A stretch of DNA of 64,000 nt from Amylostereum areolatum (GCA_012932865.1 SAXG01000041.1:334116-398115), one strand, 5' to 3'; positions 34,248 to 44,379 are shown, numbered from the stretch's first letter. Program-made: numbers and translations. The notes: generated by a model from the sequence alone, not told the origin.

Positions 34248-37200
34248 ATGGTCTGTTTCTCCGCCCATCTCCTCATTCTCTCTCCTCTCACCCACCTTCC
34301 CCTTCACGCAGGCCTCGCTCCACTTCTGCTCCGAATGTAACAACTTGCTGTACCCCAAGGCCGACCCCGACCGCCGCCTCATGGTCTACGCCTGCCGCAT
34401 CTGCAACTACAACGAGATCGGCGAGAACAGCTGCGTGTACAAGAATGATCTGCTCACCGTCACGAAGTGCGTCTCGTTTTTGCTTTCTTGTTTGGGATTC
34501 TGGCTGACCGGGATTCTGGTGGTGCGTCGGTAGAGAGCAAGTCGGCGTCATCGCTGACCTCGGCGTTGACCCCACCCTCGTGCGTTGTTTCGTTTGTCGT
34601 TCCGCGCATACATCCTCACCTTTGATCGTGCAGGCCCACTCCAACATCTCGTTCCCCAGCTGCGGCCAAGAAGAGTGAGTTCTGCGTTCGCGTCTGCCCC
34701 TCCTCCTGTAAGTGTGCCGCTTACAGCGGAGCTCGCACCCGAGCTCCCCGCCACCTTCCATTGCTCTGTCCTTACGCCGTCTCGTATGGGACGATGTTTG
34801 TCCCTGTCTCGACGTCTCCACTCTCCTTATATATCGCACCGTCTCGATGTACTTCGGGACTCTCTCCCCCCCCCGTCCGAATCCCACGTTTTGACCCCGT
34901 TCTTTCCCTCGCTCGATTCTCTCGCCCCCGACTTCATCTCAGTGTTGCCCGCATCGTATGCGGGCTTCCACTTTTTTTTTGAACCTCGCTCATCTCGTTC
35001 CGCTCGCCTCGCTCTGCCCTCTGGGCCCCCCGCCTGCCCTGCCACCCGCCCGCCGCCCGTCATCATTTCTCGCCATTTCCTCCGCTCCCGTCCCGCCCGG
35101 ACACCGACGCCGCCGACGCTCCCCTCATCCCCCTCCCCGCCTGCCGATAGTCCCCTGACGCCGATCCCCCCATCACCAAACACTTCTGAACACCTTCCTA
35201 CCTCACCCGCCACCCAACAACCTCCCAAGACCCCTCCCGCCTCTGCTGCTACTGCCGGCCCTGACCCCCGACCGTCACCTTCCTACTCCTCCTCGTCACT
35301 CGACGAACCACCCACCCCACCTCGCAAAATGTCCTCTGTCGCTTCTGTCGTCCACGGCTCTGCCCGTTTCCCTCCCCAACTGACTGTCGGGCTCTGCTCG
35401 GTAGAGACGTTGTCGGAATGGGAGACTGGCGTGGCTAAGTACGCTGACGAGCGCGAGATCCCCGAGGACAAGCTCGCCGACAAGGTCTGCCTGTACATCG
35501 CGGACAAGCAAACGAACGACTGGATTCGCTCCAGCCGCGCGATGATCAAGACCATCACCTTCCCCGAGTTCTTCGCCCTCCTACGCCCCCGCCTCCTCGG
35601 TCCCAACTGGGACACCAAACTCTACTCCGAGATCTCCGCAAAGGCTCAGGGTTCCCTCACCTTCGACGTATTCATCAACGATGCCTGCACCCTCAACGCG
35701 CACCTTACCGGGTCGCACCTCCACATGGACGAGTATACGCTGATGATTACTGTGAAGGCCCACCTGAACCCGGACCTCCTCAAGTCAATCAATAAGCTAA
35801 CATCCAAAGGTGACTTCCCCACGCTCCCCGCGCTCTGGTTCCCGGCTGTTGCCCTCCTTGACGAGGCGCGCGTCCTCGCCATGGACGTTGCCATCACGGC
35901 CGCACGCAACACGCACGGCAGTTTCGGCGGCTCCCAAAACACGACCTCAGCCACCCGCCCTGCCCACACCTCCCGCCCGTCGTCCTCGCAAGGCCCGCGT
36001 AGTGTGCGCCCAGCCTCGTCGCAAGGCCTGCAGCCCACAGCGAAGCCCACCCGCACCATGCATCAGCAAAACTCTGAGTACTTGACGTGTCCTTGGGGCC
36101 CTTGGGCAAGGCCCCCAAGGTCCCAAGCCCCAAGTAACATGCGCCTTGCCCAAGCCGGGTCCGTTCCTGGGCCAAGGCCCCCAAGGACAATTTGTACTTG
36201 GGGGTGACCTTGGTAAGTACTTCTCAAGGTCATAAAGGCCTTTACCCAGGACCCTCAAGCTAGGGTTATATCCTCAAGGGCATGGTCAAGTAGCTTCATA
36301 TACTGCAAGGAACTCCCAAGGCATACTCAAGTGATTGTGTGCACACATATTAGAGGTAGAAAAGCATATAATGATTCATCAAATTCTAAGACTACACAAC
36401 ATATGGGGTACATTATCAGACATGGGTACAGCTACGCAAAATCAACTACACGGAAATTGGTGTACAACACGAGTGTTGACCGGTTGAGGGAGCACAGGCG
36501 TGGCAGGCATTGACGGAGCGAGGGCACAGCGGGCATTGACGGAGCAGGGGCACTGTTGAGAGAGCGCGGGCACAGGCATTGAGGAAGCGGGGGGTGGGGG
36601 TGTTGAGCGCGACGGAGACGTGTTTGGGCAATAAAAACGTACTTTGTGTGGGGGACGCGGGTATTGAGGGTGCCGAAGGTATTAAGGACGAGGATGTGGG
36701 AGGCGAGGGAACGGCGGCGGAGGTGTTGAGAGTGTGATGTGGCGACAAGGCGTCGAGGGCGAGGGCGGGTGCGCGTTGAAAGCGAGGGCGTGCACGTCAA
36801 GAGCGCGGGTGTGCACGTCGAGAGCGCGGGCGTGCACGTCAAGAGCGCGGGCGTGCGCGTCAAGAGCGCGGGCATGCGCGTCAAGAGCGCGGGCGCAGGT
36901 GCGTTGAAGGGGGCGGGCGCGGGCGAGCCAAGGGGGGTAGGTGCGGGCACGTTGAGGGCGGGGTCGGGGCATGCATGGCGGAGGCGAGGGCGGGGCGAGC
37001 ACGTTGAGTGTGACGGGTGCGCATAGAAGGCAGGGGATGTGGGAGAAGGGCGAAGGGCGGAGGCGAGGGCGGGCACACAATGAGGGCGTGCGAGTCTGCG
37101 TGTTGCAGGCGTGTGGGCGTCGAAGGTGCTGGCATGGGGTGTTGAGGGCGGGCGGTCGTCCACATCGAGGGGGGGACGTGCACGTTGCCTTTGAACAGAG

Positions 37201-40200
37201 GGTGTCGAAGGGTTTGGACGACGGAGATAATAAGTACGCACCTGTTAGGGGAGCGGATGTTGCGTCGAGCTGTAGCGGATGAAGACGACAAGGGTGTCCA
37301 TACTGGGGGCACGGGCGTGGACGTTGAGCGCGACGGGCACATTTGAGTTGGTTGTACAGGTGTTGAATACGACAGATGTGACCAGGTCGCACGTGTTGAG
37401 CGCGGCGACGGCGTTGAGCGTGGTGACGGCATTGAGCGCGGTGACGGCGTTCATGTTGGGGGTGGGGTCATTCATGTTGGGGCAGGGGCGGACGGTTGAG
37501 GGTGACAAGGACGTTGAGGACGAGGGCGTAGGTGTTTGAGGACGAGGGCACAGGCATGATGAGGGCGTTGAAGGCGAGCGTATGGGTATGGTGGGATCAG
37601 CGGCGGAGGCGTTGAGGGTGTGACGTGGCAACGAGGTCGAGGTCGACGGCGGGGGTGGAGATGAGGCGACGGCGGGAGCGAGAGGAGGCCCGAGGATGAT
37701 GGTGGGGTTGATGACGTGGCAGTGGCGATAGAAAGAGGGAGGTGGCTGAAGGCGGTGGAGGCGACGATGACAGCGACGTCAGCGTCGATAGCGGACGGCG
37801 ACGACAGACGGCGGCGACGACGAAGCCAGTGGCCAACGACAACGACCGAGGTCGTAGTCGAAGGCAAGGAGAGGAAGGAGGACGCGGCGGCGAGATCAAC
37901 GAAAAATGATACCTCACGTGACCATTCGTGTCGTCAATTCGCCAAGTCGCGAGAAGTCCCGACTTAGCACCTGTGAGACTTAAGTTTTCTGTGCTATAAG
38001 CCTATACAAGGCATTGATTAAAACTCCAAGTGCCCAAGTAAACTACAAAAACTCCAAGGGTAATTCCAAGCCACGTTGATTTCACCCAAGGCTGCAAGTT
38101 AATTCATTCCAAGGCTAAGGGCTTCTAAGGCAAATCTCCAAGTCCAAGGCACTTGCTCCAAGTCCAAGTACGTCCCAAGTACTCAGAGTTTTGCTGATGT
38201 GCCCCGGAAGCTTACAGACGACGAACGTGCCCTCCTCTCCGCACACCAAGGGTGTTTCGGGTGCCGCAGGTTTTACGCCGGCCACATGGCGTTTGACTGC
38301 CCCTCCCGCAACACCCCACCGCCTGTTGACACACCCGCCCTAACGCCTGCCATGGCGTCTGCCGCCAAGGCTCAGTTCGACCGTAGTCAAGGCGCGAGCA
38401 ACACCACACCGGCAATCGCTAACGCGGTACTCGTCGACGGCTCGCCCGACTACACTGGCACCTGTGTCCTTGAAGGCTCCGACAACGACTTGTACGTCCA
38501 TCCTCCTGTTCGATTGTTCCCCCTTTGCGCTGCTACGATATCGGAGGCGCCGCGTCCCCCTTCCCCTTCACCCGTTTTGCGCGCACCTTCTCCCCCTGTC
38601 CCCTCCGCCCGCGCTCGCTCCCTTTCCTGCGCGGACGATGTTCCGTTGGTCGCGCCTCTCCTGTTATGGGACGCGATCATCGACCGCCCCACATCCACGG
38701 GCTCTGGCCTCGCGCTGATCGATGACGGGTCACAGCTCGTATTGATTCGCGAAAACTGCACGAAGGGCATGCGCCGCCACAACCTCCCGAAGCCGTTACC
38801 CATCGGGTCCGCATTTTTCTCAGGAGGGGAAGGGGACAGTGTACCTACCGATTCTTCTTCCTTCTCTGACTCGTCTTCCGCTGCCTCTTGTTCTGCGACC
38901 GAGTTTGTTATTCTCCATATGAAGTCCCCCGATGGCTCGTTCATCGCTCGGACTGTTAGGGCTCTCGTTGTAAAACGCCTTGCATTCCCTGTTCTCCTCG
39001 GCTTGCCCTGGTTGATTCGCAATGACATAGTCATTTCGCCTGCGCAACGCTCATGTGTCGTACGCGAATCAGGTTACGACCTTCTGAAGCCCAGTTCTCC
39101 TGCGCCTCGTATTCCCATCCCTGTTCATTTCCGCTCCCTTGTTCGCTTGCCTGCATCATCTCCTGATGATGGTCCTTCGGCCCATGCCCGTGCACTGTAC
39201 GCGTCCGTTGTGGCCGAGCTTGATAACGTCCTTCCGCCCGTTCGGGCGGAAGTTGCCCGTACTGCTGACTGCGTTTCCCCGCCAGACCTTGCCACCATCT
39301 TGGCCACGCACGTTACGGTTCAAGGCCTCGCCAAGCGCGACGCCCAAATGAAACACAAGAATGCAGATCTATTTCCCGCCGACATCCCGCACACCTCCCG
39401 ACTACCGACGCACACATACCACCGCATTCTCCTCAAAGATGCATCAGTCTCAATCCGACAGCGGCAATACGGTTCGCCTCGCAAGTACCGTGATACCTGG
39501 CAGACCCTCCTTGATGGCCACCTCGCTGCTGGCAGCATCCGCCCGTCCTCCAGCCCCCACGCGTCGCCCGCCTTCCTGATTCCCAAGGCCGACATCGCGG
39601 CCTTGCCGCGGATGGTTATTGACTACCGACAGATCAACGCGAACACCATTCCTGACAGGTTCCCGCTCCCGCGTGTCGACGATATCCTCGCCGACTGCGC
39701 CAAGGGCCGGATTTGGGGAAAGATGGATATGACAAATTCCTTTTTTCAGACCCTTATGCACCCAGACGACATACACCTCACGGCAATGACAACCCCGCTC
39801 GGCTTATATGAATGGCTCGTCATGCCAATGGGTTGCCGCAACGCCCCATCCACTCACCAGCGCCGCATGGTTGGCGCCCTCCGCCACCTCATCGGAAAGA
39901 TCTGCCATGTCTACCTGGATGACATCATCATCTGGAGCCAAACCGTCGAGGAGCACATCATCAATGTCCAGCTCGTCCTCGACGCCCTCCGCGATGCGTC
40001 ACTATTTTGCTCCCTAAAGAAAACATCACTCTTTTGCACTGAGCTTAATTTCCTAGGTCATACGATCTCCCAGAAGGGCATCGAGGCCGACGCATCCAAG
40101 GCATCCCGAATTTCTGATTGGCCTGTCCCCCGCTCTGCCCGCGACGTCCGCTCGTTCCTCGGGCTCGTCCGCTACCTCGCCGACTTCCTTCCCGGACTCG

Positions 40201-43055
40201 CTGAGCATTCCCGCCTACTCACTCCGTTGACGACAAAGGAAGCCGACAAGGTGTTCCCAGTCTGGACGCCTGCCCACCGTGCCGCCTTTGACGCCATCAA
40301 AGCTCTCGTTATCTCCCGTGACTGCCTCACGACAATTGACCACCAGAACCCCGGCGACAACAAGATCTGGGTAACGACGGACGCCAGTGATTTCCGTACT
40401 GGCACCATCCTCTCCTGGGGCCCCACCTGGGAATCCGCTCGCCCGGTTGCCTTTGATTCGTATGCGCTCCGTGGCGCAGAACTCAATTACCCGGTGCATG
40501 ACAAGGAGCTCCTCGCTGTTGTGCTGTCGCTCCGTAAGTGGCGCGCAGATCTTCTCGGTGCCGAATTCATTGTGCGCACTGATCACCGCACGCTGGAAGA
40601 GTTCCCCACGCAGCGCAACCTCTCCCGACGCCAGACACGTTGGCAAGAGTTCTTCGCGGACTACGATTTCACTATCTCGTACATCCCTGGCGAGCTCAAC
40701 ACGGTCACCGATGCGCTCTCCCACTTGCCGGTCTCACTCGACTCCCCGACCTCTCCCTTGTACGCTGCATGCGCCCTCTCCCTGTCCTCCCCGCCGCCGC
40801 CGCCACCACCTGCCCTTGCGGCTGCTACCTTGCTCTCCCTCCATGCCGACCCCGCTATGCTTCGCGACATCCGTGCCGGTTACGCATCCGACCCGTTCTG
40901 CGCCCGGCTACTCAAAAATGTCGACAGCGTTCCTGGTGCCCACGTCGCCGACACCCTGCTGTGGATCGGCACGCGGCTCGTCATCCCCCGATTTCTCAAG
41001 CTCCGCCAGACACTGTTTGAGCTGGCCCATGATTTGCTCGGCCACTTCGGCATCGACAAATGCTACGCCACGCTGCGTAACTCTTACTATTGGCCGACGA
41101 TGCGATCTGACCTTGCCAGCCTGTACCTCCCTGCCTGTGCCAGCTGCCAACGGAACAAGTCCTCCACCCACCGCCCGACGGGCCCACTGCACCCGCTCGC
41201 CATCCCTGACTCCCGCGGCGACTGCATTGCGATTGACTTCGTCGGACCGCTTCCTGAGGAGGACGGCTTCGACTGCATTGCCACCATCACCGACCGTGCT
41301 GGCGGTGACATTCGTCTCATCCCCTGCCGCACCACCTCCTCCGCCGAAACCTTCGCCGCCTTGTTCTTCGAACACTGGTATTGTGAAAATGGCCTGCCTG
41401 CCGAGATTGTGTCCGATCGCGACAAACTCTTCGTCTCCAAATTCTGGCGAGGACTCCACCACCTGACGGGCGTGAAGCTTGCTATGTCTTCCTCGTATCA
41501 CCCCGAGACCGATGGCTCTAGTGAACGAACTAACAAAACTGTTATTCAGTGTCTCCGTTTCCACGTCAACCGGCAACAGCAAGGCTGGGTGAAGTCACTT
41601 GCACACGTTCGGTTTGACATGATGTCCACGGTGAACGCGTCCACGGGGTTCTCACCCTTCCAGATCCACCTCGGCCGTTCCCCTCGCCTTATCCCGGCCT
41701 TATCCCCCGACACCTCCGCGTCGACCCGCGCCGACTACGCATCTGATGCCGTCCGTGCGGAGGCACTCTTACGACGCATCGAAACAGATTTCCAGGAGTC
41801 TCGTGACACCCTGCTCGCATCGAAGGCCGACCAAGCCGCATACACGAACAAGCACCGCTCCCCTGAAGTCGCGTACGACATCGGCGATAAGGTGCTGCTG
41901 TCAACGTTCCACCGTCGTCGCGACCTCAAAGCAAAGGACCCCACTCGTGTCGCAAAGTTTATGCCTCGCTTCGACGGTCCTTACACGGTCAAGCTGGCTA
42001 ACCCAGCCCGTTCCTCGTACACTCTTGACATGCCCGCACACCCTAACCTGTTTGCTACGTTCCATTCTAGCCTGCTCAAACGCTTCCGCGAAGCCGACCC
42101 CTCGCTCGCGCCCGACCACGTCTTGGCTCGCCCTGCACCGGTCGTACTTGCTGATGGCTCTGAGGAATACCTTGTCGAGAACATTGTCGACGAGCGGAGT
42201 TTCCGGCGCCGCAAGCAGTACCTCGTGACCTGGCGCGGCTATGGCATGGAGGACGCCCAATGGATCGACACGCGCGAGCTCGACGACAACGCTGCACTTG
42301 ATGTATGGGAGGCTCGGAGCCTACCCCCCACCCCCCGTCGCCGCCTGCAATCCGCCAGGTCTTCGCGGGCCGCCAACGCGGCTCTCGTGCACGCTGCCAA
42401 TGCACCGTCCGCTCGTACTCGCAGCCGCCGTTGAGCTCCCTCCGGCCTGCCGCTGGAGTTAGCGCCCTCGGGACTTTTGTGTTGTTGCTTGCTTGCTGGT
42501 CCGCTTTCGATTGCTTTTTTTGTATTCTCGTTGTTTGTGCCGTGTCTCTTCCCCCCCCCCCCCCGTTCATTCTTTTGGATGGGGGAGAGTGTAAGCGTGC
42601 CGCTTACAGCGGAGCTCGCACCCGAGCTCCCCGCCACCTTCCATTGCTCTGTCCTTACGCCGTCTCGTATGGGACGATGTTTGTCCCTGTCTCGACGTCT
42701 CCACTCTCCTTATATATCGCACCGTCTCGATGTACTTCGGGACTCTCTCCCCCCCCCGTCCGAATCCCACGTTTTGACCCCGTTCTTTCCCTCGCTTGAT
42801 TCTCTCGCCCCCGACTTCATCTCAGTGTTGCCCGCATCGTATGCGGGCTTCCACCTCCCTGTCGGGTTATCCCTGCCACCTTCGCCCTTCTCACACCCAC
42901 TCGCATCTAGCGCCGTATTCTTCCAGGACCAGTCCAAACGCAAGGAAACGCGCATGATCCTCTTCTTCGTATGCACCAAATGCAACCACAACTTCATGGA
43001 CCCAAGCACCGCGCCGGACGGGGCTATCCCGGAGGGCGTCGAGGCCGCGGGGTAA
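34248..43055 (+). CDS. RPB9: RNA polymerase II subunit RPB9, last intron holding a retrotransposon
   Basis: Small zinc-ribbon subunit of RNA polymerase II that supports start-site choice, elongation and fidelity in the nucleus. Exons: 34248-34250 (ATG alone), 34312-34466, 34534-34579, 34634-34674 and 42911-43055, all GT-AG. The first ribbon has CSEC and CRIC; the linker has EQVGVIADLGVDPTL; the second ribbon reads SFPSCGQED...FFVCTKC. The family normally has Cys-x2-Cys at the start of the second ribbon, but here the first is Phe (TTC at 34652-34654). Length, about 129 codons, is normal. The last intron is 8236 bp, of which all but 85 bp is a same-strand Ty3/Gypsy element. The gene is single-copy and essential or important in most eukaryotes, so splicing over this intron presumably works unless another copy exists. 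Confidence 0.93.
34708..34970 (+). repeat. 5' LTR of Ty3/Gypsy element 2
   Basis: 263 bp, starting TGTAAG and ending CTTCCA. It differs from the right LTR by about three changes, including one C indel. A TATATA box lies at 34828-34836. Flanked on the left by the target duplication CCTCC (34703-34707). Confidence 0.95.
35329..36063 (+). pseudogene. gag: Gag N-terminal part of element 2, interrupted
   Basis: Starts at the first ATG after the LTR in the long frame, MSSVASVVHGSARFPPQLTV. The capsid-like region includes WETGVAKYADEREIPEDKLA and DTKLYSEISAKAQGSLTFDV. The frame is open upstream right through the leader and LTR, without another ATG after the LTR. The coding sequence is cut at 36063 by a DNA transposon and resumes at 38199 in the same frame once the insertion is set aside. 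Confidence 0.85.
36064..36084 (+). repeat. Left terminal inverted repeat of the nested DNA transposon
   Basis: Perfect reverse complement of 38176-38196. Confidence 0.95.
36791..36895 (+). repeat. Minisatellite, five 21-bp units
   Basis: Unit TGCACGTCAAGAGCGCGGGC plus one base, five near-perfect copies inside the nested DNA transposon. One frame reads VHVKSAG per unit, but there is no sign of a real gene around it. Confidence 0.9.
38176..38196 (-). repeat. Right terminal inverted repeat of the nested DNA transposon
   Basis: Perfect reverse complement of 36064-36084. Confidence 0.95.
38199..42434 (+). CDS. pol: Gag C-terminus plus Pol of element 2
   Basis: An open frame of 1411 codons, the downstream part of one gag-pol polyprotein. 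Order: zinc knuckle CFGCRRFYAGHMAFDC (38250-38310; CX2CX6HX4C, a longer spacing than usual); protease-like region with ALIDDGSQLVLI (38710), where the usual D-T/S-G is D-D-G; reverse transcriptase with YLDDIIIW (39910); RNase H with TTDASDF (40380); integrase HHCC region ending CASCQRNK (41150), catalytic D in IDFVGP, D in SDRDKL and E in SSERTN; and a C-terminal chromodomain-like segment YLVTWRGYGMEDAQW (42220). No internal stops. Cut off from its start codon by the nested transposon. Confidence 0.92.
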   Translation: MPRKLTDDERALLSAHQGCFGCRRFYAGHMAFDCPSRNTPPPVDTPALTPAMASAAKAQFDRSQGASNTTPAIANAVLVDGSPDYTGTCVLEGSDNDLYVHPPVRLFPLCAATISEAPRPPSPSPVLRAPSPPVPSARARSLSCADDVPLVAPLLLWDAIIDRPTSTGSGLALIDDGSQLVLIRENCTKGMRRHNLPKPLPIGSAFFSGGEGDSVPTDSSSFSDSSSAASCSATEFVILHMKSPDGSFIARTVRALVVKRLAFPVLLGLPWLIRNDIVISPAQRSCVVRESGYDLLKPSSPAPRIPIPVHFRSLVRLPASSPDDGPSAHARALYASVVAELDNVLPPVRAEVARTADCVSPPDLATILATHVTVQGLAKRDAQMKHKNADLFPADIPHTSRLPTHTYHRILLKDASVSIRQRQYGSPRKYRDTWQTLLDGHLAAGSIRPSSSPHASPAFLIPKADIAALPRMVIDYRQINANTIPDRFPLPRVDDILADCAKGRIWGKMDMTNSFFQTLMHPDDIHLTAMTTPLGLYEWLVMPMGCRNAPSTHQRRMVGALRHLIGKICHVYLDDIIIWSQTVEEHIINVQLVLDALRDASLFCSLKKTSLFCTELNFLGHTISQKGIEADASKASRISDWPVPRSARDVRSFLGLVRYLADFLPGLAEHSRLLTPLTTKEADKVFPVWTPAHRAAFDAIKALVISRDCLTTIDHQNPGDNKIWVTTDASDFRTGTILSWGPTWESARPVAFDSYALRGAELNYPVHDKELLAVVLSLRKWRADLLGAEFIVRTDHRTLEEFPTQRNLSRRQTRWQEFFADYDFTISYIPGELNTVTDALSHLPVSLDSPTSPLYAACALSLSSPPPPPPPALAAATLLSLHADPAMLRDIRAGYASDPFCARLLKNVDSVPGAHVADTLLWIGTRLVIPRFLKLRQTLFELAHDLLGHFGIDKCYATLRNSYYWPTMRSDLASLYLPACASCQRNKSSTHRPTGPLHPLAIPDSRGDCIAIDFVGPLPEEDGFDCIATITDRAGGDIRLIPCRTTSSAETFAALFFEHWYCENGLPAEIVSDRDKLFVSKFWRGLHHLTGVKLAMSSSYHPETDGSSERTNKTVIQCLRFHVNRQQQGWVKSLAHVRFDMMSTVNASTGFSPFQIHLGRSPRLIPALSPDTSASTRADYASDAVRAEALLRRIETDFQESRDTLLASKADQAAYTNKHRSPEVAYDIGDKVLLSTFHRRRDLKAKDPTRVAKFMPRFDGPYTVKLANPARSSYTLDMPAHPNLFATFHSSLLKRFREADPSLAPDHVLARPAPVVLADGSEEYLVENIVDERSFRRRKQYLVTWRGYGMEDAQWIDTRELDDNAALDVWEARSLPPTPRRRLQSARSSRAANAALVHAANAPSARTRSRR
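42579..42589 (+). other. Polypurine tract of element 2
   Basis: GGATGGGGGAGAG lies immediately before the 3' LTR. Expected priming site for plus-strand DNA synthesis. Confidence 0.8.
42590..42853 (+). repeat. 3' LTR of Ty3/Gypsy element 2
   Basis: 264 bp, TGTAAG to CTTCCA, almost identical to 34708-34970, followed by the target duplication CCTCC at 42854-42858. Confidence 0.95.
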
Positions 43056-43126
43056 ACAATGGTGTGGGGTGTGGATAGTGTCGAGATCAGGGCGCCCTGA
43101 GCGAGCGATTCTCGTACGTTTGCACC

Positions 43127-44371
43127 CAAGGGGCATGCGGAGTAAAAATCCCGGCATGAACCCCCCCAGGATCCCGCAAATTGCCGGGATGTGAGCTCGC
43201 GATGCCGACGTGCCGAAGTCGATGACGTAATGTGCTTTCGAGCGATGCTCTGATCGCGAGTACTGTATCCCAAGGTCATCCGCTAGCAGGACCATCTTTC
43301 TCTTATATTAGTCTCTCACTGCATCCTTTGCTGACCTCTTCAACCCTCTCATTCCTAATATCTGGCTTACCAACAGCCTGAATTTGATAGAAACACGGCT
43401 CAGAATTGTGTGGTCCATCAAATTTACGGGATGACATCTCCCTCACAGCCTGAGGCCTGTTTTCTTTTGGCTCAAGGCTTTAGTTTACATTATTGGGGTG
43501 TGTTTTTCCCCGTGTTCTTCTACTATTTCCCGCTAACAGAACTCCCCTCTCCAGCCACGGTTACTTTTCTCCATCAATGGCAGTCTGCACCTGCATGCTC
43601 GGAGTCGGTAAGTATCCCGTACGGAGGCATGCATCCTTTGGTTCCCAAGCTAATCTTTCCATAGGTGTTCCTATTGCAGATCTCATCGCCCTCTCTCGCC
43701 AGTGGCTGTCCTTTTGTTCATTGTCCTCGCTTGTCTCCCTCTCGTTATCCGCTCGTTGTCCTCACTCATTGTCCTTTGTCATCATCTGGCCTCGTTATCT
43801 TCTCGCTTCCCCTCATTATTCTCTTGCCACGGACCTCATAGTGATGTCTTTTATGTTATTACTTGAACACAGTTTGTTGTGTTCTTCTTGTGTTCTCCAC
43901 AAAATAAAATCTTTATATCATGTTTGTATCTTCTATTTATACACGCTCTGGAGCATGAAGTCAGGAACATAAATTCAGGAGGATGGGTGGTACAGAAACA
44001 GAAACAGAAACAGAAACAGGTAGATGATGAGCATGATGAGCGCACTGAGCAACTCAAAGAGTCCATTGCCGGTTCAAGGGTTAGATATGTCAGTTCACAT
44101 CACCTTTGGCCTTTGTGATCTGGAGGATAGTACACTGCTCTCTGGAGCCAGATGCTGTGCGATTTTTCATGCTCTCAAATGGACGGCGGCGGCGTGCTAG
44201 GTATGTAAGTATGTATCTGCAAGGCAGCGCGGACTCGGAGCACGAAGCTGATCAGCTCGAAAGCATATTACGTCATCGACTTCGGCGCGTCGGCATCGCG
44301 AGCTCACATCCCGGCAATTTGCGGGATCCTGGGGGGGTTCATGCCGGGATTTTTACTCCGCATGCCCCTTG
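43127..44371. mobile_element. hAT-like non-autonomous element downstream of RPB9
   Basis: 1245 bp bounded by long inverted repeats of about 125 bp (43127-43255 against 44245-44371), beginning CAAGGGGCATGCGGAG. A perfect 8-bp duplication TTTGCACC flanks it (43119-43126 and 44372-44379). An 8-bp duplication and a CA-start terminal repeat are typical of hAT elements. No transposase is encoded; the interior is low-information DNA. It starts 72 bp after the RPB9 stop, so it may lie in the RPB9 3' UTR or terminator. Confidence 0.9.
43994..44019 (+). repeat. CAGAAA microsatellite
   Basis: About four copies of the hexamer CAGAAA within the hAT-like element. Confidence 0.85.
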
Positions 44372-44379
44372 TTTGCACC

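Larger units (their letters stand above)
36064..38196. mobile_element. Non-autonomous DNA transposon nested in gag of element 2
   Basis: 2133 bp with perfect terminal inverted repeats of at least 21 bp: it starts CAGCAAAACTCTGAGTACTT and ends with the reverse complement. The bases AT flank both ends (36062-36063 and 38197-38198), consistent with a 2-bp target duplication; a TG duplication with slightly longer repeats fits equally. Subterminal 150-bp zones are packed with CCAAG/CTTGG motifs, as in many class II elements where they bind transposase. The middle is GC-rich low-complexity DNA. The overlapping long - strand frames inside are compositional, and no transposase is encoded, so it needs a helper element. 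Confidence 0.9.
34708..42853 (+). mobile_element. Ty3/Gypsy LTR retrotransposon (element 2) inside the RPB9 intron
   Basis: 8.1 kb including a nested 2.1-kb DNA element, so about 6 kb on its own. Nearly identical LTRs and a perfect 5-bp duplication CCTCC (34703-34707 and 42854-42858) show a recent, simple insertion. Gag and pol share one reading frame, unlike element 1. It is a different lineage from element 1, with LDD rather than MDD in the reverse transcriptase. It is disabled by the nested insertion in gag. Confidence 0.95.

Noticed and set aside
34585..35328. Long + strand frame spanning the RPB9 intron, LTR and leader as a gene start
   Set aside because: It begins in the RPB9 intron and passes through the LTR; the element's gag most simply starts at the ATG at 35329. 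The open leader is instead noted together with that of element 1.
36791..36895. CRISPR-like array
   Set aside because: The 21-bp units are contiguous with no spacers and lie in a fungal transposon; it is a minisatellite.
36432..37632. Long overlapping - strand frames (up to 269 codons) inside the nested DNA transposon
   Set aside because: They are Pro/Arg/His/Ser low-complexity translations of GC-rich repetitive DNA, open in several frames at once, with no domain and no start context.
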